Below, piece by piece: positions 7,531 through 13,761 of a stretch of DNA of 15,525 nt (positions are counted from its first letter, which is position 1; each line of letters opens with the position of its first letter). Source of the stretch: SYAN01 sp049459795 (lineage in GTDB: Bacteria > Actinomycetota > Actinomycetes > Nanopelagicales > Nanopelagicaceae); assembly GCA_049459795.1 (NCBI GenBank), contig JBMUDS010000023.1, positions 1 through 15,525 on the forward strand. The letters run 5' to 3'. The position numbers and the translations under genes are program-made. A model generated the notes under the pieces. The model was not told where the DNA came from and did no database searches. It saw nothing but the letters and a program-made list of their open reading frames with translations.

Positions 7531-8162
7531 GTGAACCAGAGATAGGCCCTGGCGAGTTCTATCCCGTTGTCGGCGTAGGACCACATCCAAAGCCTTGGCC
7601 AGAGGATCCCAGGCTCGATCCCGAGCTATTGGCCAATGGCGATCGGCGGAATGTCGTCGATCGTTATCGCTACTGGAAAGTGGAAGAGATCGTTAGTGAT
7701 CTCGATACAAAGCGAGCGCCACTTCATATCGCTATCGAGAATTGGCAGCACGATCTCAATATCGGATCGATCGTGCGTACAGCAAATGCCTTCAATGTCG
7801 CAGGAGTCCATATCGTCGGAAAACGTGATTGGAATCGGCGCGGTGCGATGGTGACGGATAAATATCTCACCGTTACCCATCATCCTGATATCGATGACTT
7901 GAAGAAGTGGTGCGATGAGAATTCGATGATCTTGATCGGAATCGACAATATCGAAGGTTCACTTCCGCTCGAGAGCGCGAAGCTGCCAGCCAATTGTCTG
8001 ATGCTCTTCGGACAAGAAGGTGCCGGAATGTCGGAGGAAGGACAGAGCGCTTGTTCTGCGCTCTATGAGATCGCGCAATATGGATCGACGAGATCGATGA
8101 ATGCAGCCGCCGCAGGTGCTATCGCGATGTATCACTGGGGTTTGCAACACCTAAAGCGTTGA
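7527..8162 (+). CDS. SpoU/TrmH-family RNA 2'-O-methyltransferase
   Basis: A 211-residue SPOUT methyltransferase that puts a methyl group from S-adenosylmethionine on a ribose 2'-OH in tRNA or rRNA. The three family motifs are present: motif 1 NIGSIVRTANAF (78-89, with catalytic Arg84), motif 2 LMLFGQEGAGMSEE (158-171) and motif 3 IAQYGSTRSMNAAAAGAIAMY (182-202), which make the trefoil-knot cofactor site. An N-terminal extension of about 60 residues, with PHPKPWPEDPRLDPELL, precedes the knot and is not the L30e-like domain of longer members. The exact RNA target is unclear. It overlaps the upstream gene by four nt without its own ribosome site, and its 3' end overlaps the convergent phosphatase gene by 44 nt. 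Confidence 0.93.
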   Translation: MSEPEIGPGEFYPVVGVGPHPKPWPEDPRLDPELLANGDRRNVVDRYRYWKVEEIVSDLDTKRAPLHIAIENWQHDLNIGSIVRTANAFNVAGVHIVGKRDWNRRGAMVTDKYLTVTHHPDIDDLKKWCDENSMILIGIDNIEGSLPLESAKLPANCLMLFGQEGAGMSEEGQSACSALYEIAQYGSTRSMNAAAAGAIAMYHWGLQHLKR

Positions 8163-8649
8163 GCAAACCATCGACAGAACGTTCCACCATCTCAAGGACT
8201 CTTTCGAAAGCATGATCTCCGAGTCCGTATGGATCCGGGACATCTAGATCCTCTGCGAAGGGATCGAAGTCGCGAAGGAAGAAGACCTTCTTCTGGTCGT
8301 CGGGCTTCGCGATCTCAAGGACATGGGCATGATTGCTCGAATCCATCACCAAGATGAGATCCGATTGCGCGATGCGATCTGACGTGATCTGCGTGGCGAT
8401 GTGTTCATGGCTGTAACCAGCCCGCTCCCACACTCGCCGTGACGGTGGATTCGGTCCCTGGCCCACATGCCATGACGAAGTGCCAGAGCTTGTGACTTCG
8501 ATTAGCTTTCCTTGGAGATCACGGGCTCGAGTAGCAAGGACGGCAGCAGCCATCGGTGAACGACAGATGTTCCCGAGACAGACCATCATCACTTCGATTC
8601 GCTCTAGGTCGTGAAGATGGGAGAGATCAGGAGTTGGCAATATCCCCAT
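8119..8649 (-). CDS. Low-molecular-weight protein tyrosine phosphatase
   Basis: A 176-residue (from the longest start) cytoplasmic phosphatase. The P-loop CLGNICRS (24-31) gives nucleophile Cys24 and phosphate-binding Arg30; DPYG (139-142) holds the general acid Asp139. Family members dephosphorylate tyrosine kinases in capsule and polysaccharide export or act as arsenate reductases; the DPYG and GNICRSP pattern favours phosphatase. The start is uncertain. ATG 8649 overlaps the TPR gene by 23 nt and adds about 19 residues before the first strand (EVMMVCLGN), while TTG at 8640 or GTG at 8592 are other options. Because it overlaps the TPR gene it is probably co-transcribed with it. Confidence 0.9.
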   Translation of the reverse strand: MGILPTPDLSHLHDLERIEVMMVCLGNICRSPMAAAVLATRARDLQGKLIEVTSSGTSSWHVGQGPNPPSRRVWERAGYSHEHIATQITSDRIAQSDLILVMDSSNHAHVLEIAKPDDQKKVFFLRDFDPFAEDLDVPDPYGLGDHAFERVLEMVERSVDGLLNALGVANPSDTSR

Positions 8650-9592
8650 CCTCGATCACTTCACGAACAGCCGAGATGCGACGTTCGATCTCATCGGCCG
8701 CCTCGAAATCGCCACGGCGACGGAGCGTGCTCGCGATCTCTTGCTCGACCTCGAGAATGAAGTCGAAATCCTTCTCATCCGCTTCAGCGATGGTGTGAAG
8801 CACCTTTCGCAACGTCTCCAGTCCACGATCGATATCACCGGCAAGGATCCTTGCCTTACCCAATTCGAAGAGGGCGAATGTCTCGCGCACGTGATCATGA
8901 GCGGTTTGGAAGACATCAAGTGCTCGTTGCGCGGCCATTGCTCCGCCATCCGCATCACCGAGTGCGATCAAGCAATAAGCGATCTTTTGATCACATCGTC
9001 CTACGTGGATCACTTCCTTCAAGCGCTTATAGATCTCTCGTGCACGATTGAAAGCCTCGATCGCTTCTTGGTAAGACTTCAACTCTCGCTTCGCGCATCC
9101 GATGAGATAGAAATCGTTTGCAGCACCGATTTCATTACCGTCGACGAGATGTTCCTGGACGCACTCTTCGACACATTCGATCGCTCGACTATATTCCTTG
9201 GAGTTGAAGAGCCACTCACCAAGAGTGCAAGCAAGCTCGAGCGCAATCGGTGATTTATGTTCTCTTAAGAGTTCCACCGCTTTGCTCATCGCATTCGCTG
9301 CTTCATCGATCCGTCGGAGTTGATTGAGGTTGTATCCGATAGCGGAATAGGCCTGTGCTAGACCTTCCACCGGTGCACCTGCACCTAACTCTGAATAGAT
9401 ATCTCGAGCCGTCTCTGCGAGGGCGAGCGCTTCGTCATATTGTCCGCGGGCGTAGATCCGCGCACTCAATTCGTAATAGGTCTCGGCACGTTCCGCGCCT
9501 TGAACCTCAGGGATCCTTTCCCAGAGCATCTCTTCGGTGATGATGTCATCGTTTGTGGATTCATCATCAGCGCTCAATGGGAACTCCTTCAT
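8627..9592 (-). CDS. Tetratricopeptide-repeat protein
   Basis: A 321-residue, acidic, soluble protein made almost wholly of helical repeats. At least six TPR-like units can be followed, for example ERAETYYELSARIYARGQYDEALALAETARDIY (34-66), AQAYSAIGYNLNQLRRIDEAANAMSKAVELL, NDFYLIGCAKRELKSYQEAIEAFNRAREIYKRL and FALFELGKARILAGDIDRGLETLRKVL. It has no signal peptide, membrane segment or recognised catalytic domain, so it is likely a protein-binding scaffold. The partner is unknown. The phosphatase gene overlaps its end, which suggests a joint role, perhaps as the phosphatase's adaptor; this is inference. The ribosome site is weak (AGAGAAGA about 11 nt upstream). Confidence 0.88.
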   Translation of the reverse strand: MKEFPLSADDESTNDDIITEEMLWERIPEVQGAERAETYYELSARIYARGQYDEALALAETARDIYSELGAGAPVEGLAQAYSAIGYNLNQLRRIDEAANAMSKAVELLREHKSPIALELACTLGEWLFNSKEYSRAIECVEECVQEHLVDGNEIGAANDFYLIGCAKRELKSYQEAIEAFNRAREIYKRLKEVIHVGRCDQKIAYCLIALGDADGGAMAAQRALDVFQTAHDHVRETFALFELGKARILAGDIDRGLETLRKVLHTIAEADEKDFDFILEVEQEIASTLRRRGDFEAADEIERRISAVREVIEDGDIANS

Positions 9593-9628
9593 CTGCTCGA
9601 TCTTCTCTTACTTCCAGTATTGCTAGTT

Positions 9629-9650
9629 CCCCATATTGGGGTTTGCCCCA
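9629..9650. repeat. Three-arm inverted repeat CCCCA / TGGGG / CCCCA
   Basis: CCCCA (9629-9633), TGGGG (9637-9641) and CCCCA (9646-9650) are separated by 3 and 4 nt. The middle arm can pair with either neighbour, so two hairpins exclude each other. It lies about 37-58 nt upstream of the TPR start, where it could be an operator with repeated half-sites or a 5'-leader switch. Confidence 0.5.
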
Positions 9651-9662
9651 GGTATGAAGTGG

Positions 9663-9715
9663 CGAAACCCTAGCAAGGAAGGATGTCCGGGAGCCTTGCG
9701 TTCTGTGAGGTTTCG
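9663..9715. terminator. Nested inverted repeat, possible terminator of the nucleotidyltransferase gene
   Basis: CGAAACC (9663-9669) pairs with GGTTTCG (9709-9715), and inside it GCAAGG (9673-9678) pairs with CCTTGC (9694-9699). The structure begins about 9 nt after the stop of the minus-strand nucleotidyltransferase, the right place for a terminator, but no U-tract follows on either strand. A structured 3'-UTR or small RNA is the alternative. Confidence 0.4.
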
Positions 9716-9724
9716 AGCGTGGCT

Positions 9725-10423
9725 TTACTGAGAAAGTCCGCGGTTAGCGCGATCAAGATCCTCTTGGAAATCGACCTCCACCGCGAAGAGGTCGGAAATG
9801 TCGACTGGAAGCACCTTAAGACCATCCCGCTCGATCGCGAGTTCGATGCCACGCTCGAAGTAGTCACTCTCGTCGCATCGATCCAATTCCGTAAGAAGTG
9901 CTGCTTTGTCGGCGGATGCGATGTAGTTGATTCCTACCGCTTCGCCGAGCGCTCCCTGGACTTTCTTCGAGAGTTCCTTGATGTTGCCATCTGCATCGAC
10001 TGTGTACTTGACCTCTTCTTCACCGACCGCTGCAGTGTTGACTGAGACAAAGGAACGATCTTCATCGATGTATTTCTTCAATCGTTCCAGGACTTTCGCG
10101 TCGAAGACGACGTCTCCGTTGAGCCAGAGAACGCCGCCATCGAAACTTGAAGCAAGAGCACGCATCAGACTCTTGGAAGTATTGGTGCGGTCATACTCCT
10201 CGTTGTAGATGAAGATCGATCGAGGGTAAGACTCCATGATCATCTCCATCTTGAAACCTACGACGATGGAGATCCGACTGCTCTCACCCAATACAGCGTG
10301 GATATTTCCGATCTGTTGTTCCATGATGGTCCGACCATCGACAAGTGGTGTCAGAGGTTTTGGGAAAGGCTTACCAAGGCGCGTACCCATTCCTGCAGCA
10401 AGGATCGTTACCTGGTAATTCAC
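9725..10423 (-). CDS. Sugar/polyol-phosphate nucleotidyltransferase (probable CTP-dependent)
   Basis: A 232-residue soluble enzyme of the MobA/LicC-like nucleotidyltransferase fold. The nucleotide loop is LAAGMGTRLGKPFPKPL (8-24), followed by NEEYDRTNTSKSL (74-86), the metal-binding NGD (102-104, Asp104) and a late VEVDFQEDL (216-223, second metal Asp218). The N..Y..TNT..SL block is characteristic of LicC (phosphocholine) and inositol-1-phosphate cytidylyltransferases, so CTP plus a small alcohol phosphate giving a CDP-alcohol is the best guess. Adjacent CDP-alcohol phosphatidyltransferases support this; they would use the product. The start is GTG 10423: a longer frame to 10681 only reads antisense to the neighbour, and the nucleotide loop belongs within the first 25 residues. 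TACTAT lies six nt upstream with no ribosome site, so the mRNA is probably leaderless. Confidence 0.85.
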   Translation of the reverse strand: MNYQVTILAAGMGTRLGKPFPKPLTPLVDGRTIMEQQIGNIHAVLGESSRISIVVGFKMEMIMESYPRSIFIYNEEYDRTNTSKSLMRALASSFDGGVLWLNGDVVFDAKVLERLKKYIDEDRSFVSVNTAAVGEEEVKYTVDADGNIKELSKKVQGALGEAVGINYIASADKAALLTELDRCDESDYFERGIELAIERDGLKVLPVDISDLFAVEVDFQEDLDRANRGLSQ

Positions 10424-10428
10424 TCGTC

Positions 10429-10434
10429 TATAGT
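10429..10434 (+). promoter_or_regulatory. Predicted -10 box (TATAGT) of the phosphatidyltransferase run
   Basis: TATAGT fits TAnnnT closely and is followed by seven nt and the GTG at 10442, with no ribosome site. It overlaps the divergent -10 box on the other strand by five positions. Confidence 0.55.
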
Positions 10435-10435
10435 A
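10430..10435 (-). promoter_or_regulatory. Predicted -10 box (TACTAT) of the nucleotidyltransferase gene
   Basis: Read on the minus strand, TACTAT fits TAnnnT and ends six nt before the GTG at 10423, with no ribosome site. Only one polymerase could occupy this and the opposite -10 box at a time. Confidence 0.55.
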
Positions 10436-10441
10436 TCTGAC

Positions 10442-12052
10442 GTGAAAATCGTGATTGATGAGAGCACGACTCTCGACGCGATTATCAAAGATTTCACATC
10501 GAGTGAGAGTGATCTGATTCTTGAAGAATCTGGTTTCGAAGTTCATCAACCACATCTCGATGAGATCATTGACTTCCCGCATCGCCAAAGTGCCGCATTG
10601 GTCGCAGGTGTCGGTGACGACGAGCGCGCAGATATCTTCGCCAAGAACAAGTTGATTCGTAGTGTTCGAACCTCGATCCACTCCTCGCCTGCAGCGAATC
10701 GTCGCTTTGTCGGAGTGCTTCGACTAAGCATCAATCAACGCTCCGAAATCCTCTCCGCTCTCCAGGAAGGCAGGGATCCACGTTTCGCCTCTATCCCGGT
10801 TCTGGATCTGATGCTTCTCCTATTGGTGCGTAACGCGATTCCGATCACCCCAGTCGGTATCGGAAAGGATCCTTGGCGAAACCCTTCTCGAGGAAAGAGC
10901 GCACCGCTACCTCAGCTCACGGCTCGTGCACTTCGACGACTCAAACTAACCCTCGCAAACCGGTCGAACGATGGATTCTTCTCGGTTCTCGTCCTTCGTC
11001 GCCTTTCGAAGCCGATCACCGCGCTCTCGGTTCGATTCGGAATATCACCGAATCTCATCACCTTCGTCTCACTCTTGATCGGTTTCTATTCCGCATATCT
11101 CTTCTCGCAACAGGAATATTTAATCGGCGCGCTTCTTTTCCAACTCTCGCTCATCGTCGATTGCTCCGATGGTGAAGTCGCGAGATACACGAGAAAGTTC
11201 TCGAACTTCGGTAGGTGGTTCGATGCAAGCACCGATCGAGTCAAGGAGTACACCGTCTATGCGGCCCTTGCCTATAGCGCTCCTGATGCGATGTGGCCAT
11301 GGGCTATCGCGCTTATGGCGTTGCAGACTTTCCGACACTTGAGTGATTACACCTATAGCGCGATCTCACAAGCGCGTGAGGGTGGATTGATCAAGCGAGA
11401 TATCCACGGTGAAGATGATGGGTTCAGCGCTCCACAATGGAGAGGTGAATCTGAGTTCAAGTATTGGGTGAAGAAGGTCCTCAATTTCCCAATCGGCGAA
11501 CGCTGGCTTGCAATCTCGGTCCTTGCCGCGATCGGCGGTGGCGAACTTGTCTTCCCGGGAATGCTCTTCCTAGGTTCGGTCTCGTTGCTCTATGCCTGGC
11601 TCACTCGCATACGTCGAACGCTGCGATGGAAAGGCGATGGACCTGCTACCAATGTCGTCGAGTACCAAAAGGACCTATTCATTTCCTCACCATTCTCTTT
11701 AGGAGGATTCTCGTGGGCGATGCCCTCGATCATCCGTGCGAAAGAGTTCCTCCTCATCCTGGCAATCGCATGGTTCATCGATCGCGAGAGCATCGATGGC
11801 TATCTATTCCTCGCCCTCTTCGCCATCGTCTACCACCATTACGACGCGCTCTATCGCGCGCTTCAAAATCAATCATTCCCGCGGTGGCTATCACTGCTCG
11901 GCTTACGATTCGAAGGACGAATCATCGTGACTGCCGCATTCATCGCTCTTGAAGCGCCTGTCGAAATCCTGGCTGGATATTTCATCCTGCTCTTCATGGG
12001 AGTCGCGTCCGCGCAGTGGTTCCTACAGATTCGAAAGCCAGCACACGCCTAG
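10442..12052 (+). CDS. Two-domain CDP-alcohol phosphatidyltransferase
   Basis: A 536-residue membrane protein. From about residue 165 on it is a CDP-alcohol phosphatidyltransferase with a complete active site: D240-x2-D243-G244-x2-A247-R248-x8-G257-x3-D261-x3-D265. NDGFFSVLVLRRLSKPITALSVRFGISPNLITFVSLLIG before it resembles the entry helices of di-myo-inositol-phosphate phosphate synthases. At least five hydrophobic segments follow, two of them near the C-terminus. Residues 1-160 form a soluble domain with a Rossmann-like beginning (VKIVIDESTTLDAI) but no GxGxR nucleotide loop. In known inositol-phosphate fusions an active cytidylyltransferase occupies this position, so this may be a decayed or repurposed version, with the divergent gene supplying the activity. 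The GTG start is chosen because TATAGT lies seven nt before it; a longer frame from 10298 would cover the promoter. Confidence 0.85.
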   Translation: MKIVIDESTTLDAIIKDFTSSESDLILEESGFEVHQPHLDEIIDFPHRQSAALVAGVGDDERADIFAKNKLIRSVRTSIHSSPAANRRFVGVLRLSINQRSEILSALQEGRDPRFASIPVLDLMLLLLVRNAIPITPVGIGKDPWRNPSRGKSAPLPQLTARALRRLKLTLANRSNDGFFSVLVLRRLSKPITALSVRFGISPNLITFVSLLIGFYSAYLFSQQEYLIGALLFQLSLIVDCSDGEVARYTRKFSNFGRWFDASTDRVKEYTVYAALAYSAPDAMWPWAIALMALQTFRHLSDYTYSAISQAREGGLIKRDIHGEDDGFSAPQWRGESEFKYWVKKVLNFPIGERWLAISVLAAIGGGELVFPGMLFLGSVSLLYAWLTRIRRTLRWKGDGPATNVVEYQKDLFISSPFSLGGFSWAMPSIIRAKEFLLILAIAWFIDRESIDGYLFLALFAIVYHHYDALYRALQNQSFPRWLSLLGLRFEGRIIVTAAFIALEAPVEILAGYFILLFMGVASAQWFLQIRKPAHA

Positions 12053-12055
12053 ACT
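12050..12055 (+). promoter_or_regulatory. Predicted -10 box (TAGACT) overlapping the upstream stop codon
   Basis: TAGACT matches TAnnnT, shares its first three bases with the TAG stop of the preceding gene, and is seven nt before the GTG at 12063. No ribosome site is seen, suggesting a separate leaderless transcript within the run. Confidence 0.45.
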
Positions 12056-12062
12056 GCGCTAC

Positions 12063-12821
12063 GTGCGTCCTTCGATCGCTGAACTGAAAGCGAAGACTCA
12101 ACCGGAATCGGTACGAGGCCGTCGTAATTCCGAGCACTGGACTGCAGACCTCTATCTACGAAGGATCTCTCCCTACATCACGAGGCTTCTGATACCGACA
12201 TCGATCACTCCGAACGGTGTCACCTATCTCATGATCCTCACTGGGATCTCGATCTCACTCTCGCTTCTCATTCCTGGCTGGATCGCATTCCTCATTGCCT
12301 TCATCTTGAGCCAGTTACAGATGCTCTGGGATTGCATAGATGGAGAACTTGCGAGGTGGCGCGAGAGATTCTCACCGGCTGGGATTTTCCTCGACAAAGT
12401 GGGTCACTACTTTGCTGAAGCTTTGATCCCGATCGCCATCGGAATTCGTCTCAGTAGCAACGATGGTGATGACTCCTTTTTCTACCCCTTCCTCGGAGCG
12501 CTTCTTGCTACTTTGATCGTGATCAACAAAGGACTCAATGACGCGGTCCATGTCGCACGGTACTTCTCCGGCCTTGAGCGACTTCAAGACAAGGCAGCCC
12601 CGATTCGAAGTGGCTTGATCGCAATGCTCCGAAGAATTGTCGGTCTCATCCCGCTTCACCGTAGTTATCACTCAGTGGAGATGACGCTGATCTTTGTACT
12701 CGCTGCGATCTTTGGTCTACTTCAAGAAGCGTTCATGGTTCTCGTCATCGCAAGCCCACTCGTCACACTCGGACATCTCATCTCGATCCTGGCATCAAAC
12801 AAGCTCTCACCTAAGGGCTAG
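12063..12821 (+). CDS. CDP-alcohol phosphatidyltransferase with His at the last catalytic position
   Basis: A 252-residue membrane enzyme. The family motif reads D90-CI-D93-G94-EL-A97-R98-WRERFSPA-G107-IFL-D111-KVG-H115. The usual eighth residue, an Asp that helps activate the acceptor hydroxyl, is His here. SITPNGVTYLMILTG (47-61) is the usual entry helix and about five to six hydrophobic helices follow. It should join a CDP-alcohol to an acceptor alcohol, or the reverse, with release of CMP; the substrates are unknown. The start at GTG 12063 fits the TAGACT box; the upstream extension to 11949 is antisense-like sequence inside the previous gene. It is 10 nt behind the first phosphatidyltransferase and 4 nt ahead of the glycosyltransferase. 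Confidence 0.87.
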   Translation: MRPSIAELKAKTQPESVRGRRNSEHWTADLYLRRISPYITRLLIPTSITPNGVTYLMILTGISISLSLLIPGWIAFLIAFILSQLQMLWDCIDGELARWRERFSPAGIFLDKVGHYFAEALIPIAIGIRLSSNDGDDSFFYPFLGALLATLIVINKGLNDAVHVARYFSGLERLQDKAAPIRSGLIAMLRRIVGLIPLHRSYHSVEMTLIFVLAAIFGLLQEAFMVLVIASPLVTLGHLISILASNKLSPKG

Positions 12822-12825
12822 TCGA

Positions 12826-13704
12826 ATGAACGTCGACTTTGGTTGTGTAGTCCTCACTATGGGTAAGCGCCCAGAAGAGTTACGAAACGCAGTCGAATCT
12901 CTCATCAATCAAGAGGATGTCACGCTCGACATCATCATCGTAGGGAATGGGTGGGATCCGAAGACTCAGTTCCCCGATCAAAGAACGCTCTTCCTCCATG
13001 AGAATCTCGGGATCCCTGCAGGACGTAACGCTGGCGCTAAAGAGGTGAAAGGAAAGTATCTCTTCTTCCTCGATGATGATGTGCTCCTTTTCGACACGAA
13101 GACACTTTCGAAGATGAAGGCACTGATGCGATCTAGGAATGAGATCGCGTTGATCCAGCCTCGAGTCATCGCGATGGTCGAAGGCGAGAGGACTCCTGCA
13201 AGATGGGTGCCAAGGCTTCGAATCGGTGATCCGAAAGTGAGTTCAGTCGCCACATCCCTATGGGAAGGTGCGACGGCGATCGATCATGACCTTTTTGACG
13301 AGATAGGCGGCTGGCCTGCGCCATTCTTCTACGCCCATGAAGGAATCGAATTGGTCTGGCGAGTACTCGATCAAGGAAAGTTACCTTGGTACGCCGCCAA
13401 AATCGAAGTGAAACATCCCGTGATCAATCCAGCACGTCATGATTACTACTTCTTCCTTAATGCACGAAATCGCGTCTGGCTCGCCAAACGAAACCTCAAG
13501 TTCCCATTCAACTTCCTTTATCCACTCACATGGATAGTGATCTCCTCGATCAGAATCCACGGCATCAAGGCTCGAAGATCATGGTTGTCAGGCTTGATTA
13601 AAGGGATACTCACATCAAGTAGTGATGGTGACGCGAAGACCAAGAAGTTGCGGTGGCGAACTCATTGGCTTCTCGCTCGATACGGTAGACCGCCAATCAT
13701 CTAG
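12826..13704 (+). CDS. Family 2 glycosyltransferase
   Basis: A 292-residue GT-A fold enzyme that moves a sugar from a nucleotide-sugar. Visible blocks: VVLTMGKRPEELRNAVESLINQ (8-29), DIIIVGNGWDP (35-45), NLGIPAGRNAGA (60-71), and the metal-binding FFLDDDVLL with DDD at 83-85. The acceptor loop GWPAPFFYAHEGIELVWRV (162-180) has HEGIEL where the catalytic ED is usual, so the base is probably Glu172 or Glu175. The C-terminus (about 205-292) has an amphipathic or membrane-associated stretch, FNFLYPLTWIVISSIRIHG, but no clear multi-pass domain. ATG 12826 is chosen because AAGGG lies eight nt upstream and the motif begins directly after it. It follows the second phosphatidyltransferase by four nt, so it probably glycosylates a product of that enzyme or a polyprenyl carrier; this is inference. 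Confidence 0.9.
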   Translation: MNVDFGCVVLTMGKRPEELRNAVESLINQEDVTLDIIIVGNGWDPKTQFPDQRTLFLHENLGIPAGRNAGAKEVKGKYLFFLDDDVLLFDTKTLSKMKALMRSRNEIALIQPRVIAMVEGERTPARWVPRLRIGDPKVSSVATSLWEGATAIDHDLFDEIGGWPAPFFYAHEGIELVWRVLDQGKLPWYAAKIEVKHPVINPARHDYYFFLNARNRVWLAKRNLKFPFNFLYPLTWIVISSIRIHGIKARRSWLSGLIKGILTSSSDGDAKTKKLRWRTHWLLARYGRPPII

Positions 13705-13722
13705 TTCAGCAAGTCAACGACC

Positions 13723-13728
13723 TATACT
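13723..13728 (+). promoter_or_regulatory. Predicted -10 box (TATACT) of the ABC-like pair
   Basis: TATACT is near the best -10 consensus in the window. It is followed by six nt and a GTG at 13735 that opens a very short ORF, and by 29 nt to the ATG of the ABC-like gene. No clear -35 is present. Confidence 0.55.
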
Positions 13729-13734
13729 CATAAC

Positions 13735-13761
13735 GTGCCTGGAAAGAAGCGCTTTGGATGA
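13735..13761 (+). CDS. Putative eight-codon leader ORF (MPGKKRFG)
   Basis: A GTG six nt behind TATACT opens an eight-codon ORF encoding MPGKKRFG. Its TGA overlaps the ATG of the downstream ABC-like gene as ATGA. If the transcript is leaderless at this GTG, ribosomes would read the leader and reinitiate on the downstream ATG. GGAAAG at 13741-13746 may also act as a Shine-Dalgarno for that ATG, so the leader may not be needed. The peptide is basic; no function is known. Confidence 0.35.
   Translation: MPGKKRFG

Noticed and set aside
8741..9253. Plus-strand ORF of 170 residues opposite the TPR gene
   Set aside because: Antisense to clear TPR repeats; no recognisable protein features.
10298..10441. 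N-terminal extension of the first phosphatidyltransferase
   Set aside because: It is antisense to the nucleotidyltransferase start and would place the TATAGT box inside the gene.
10424..10681. N-terminal extension of the nucleotidyltransferase to 318 residues
   Set aside because: It lies antisense to the phosphatidyltransferase start and covers the promoter, and the nucleotide loop belongs at the protein's beginning.
10661..10685. GTTCGAACC resembling a tRNA T-loop
   Set aside because: It lies within the phosphatidyltransferase coding sequence and no acceptor, D or anticodon arms can be formed around it.
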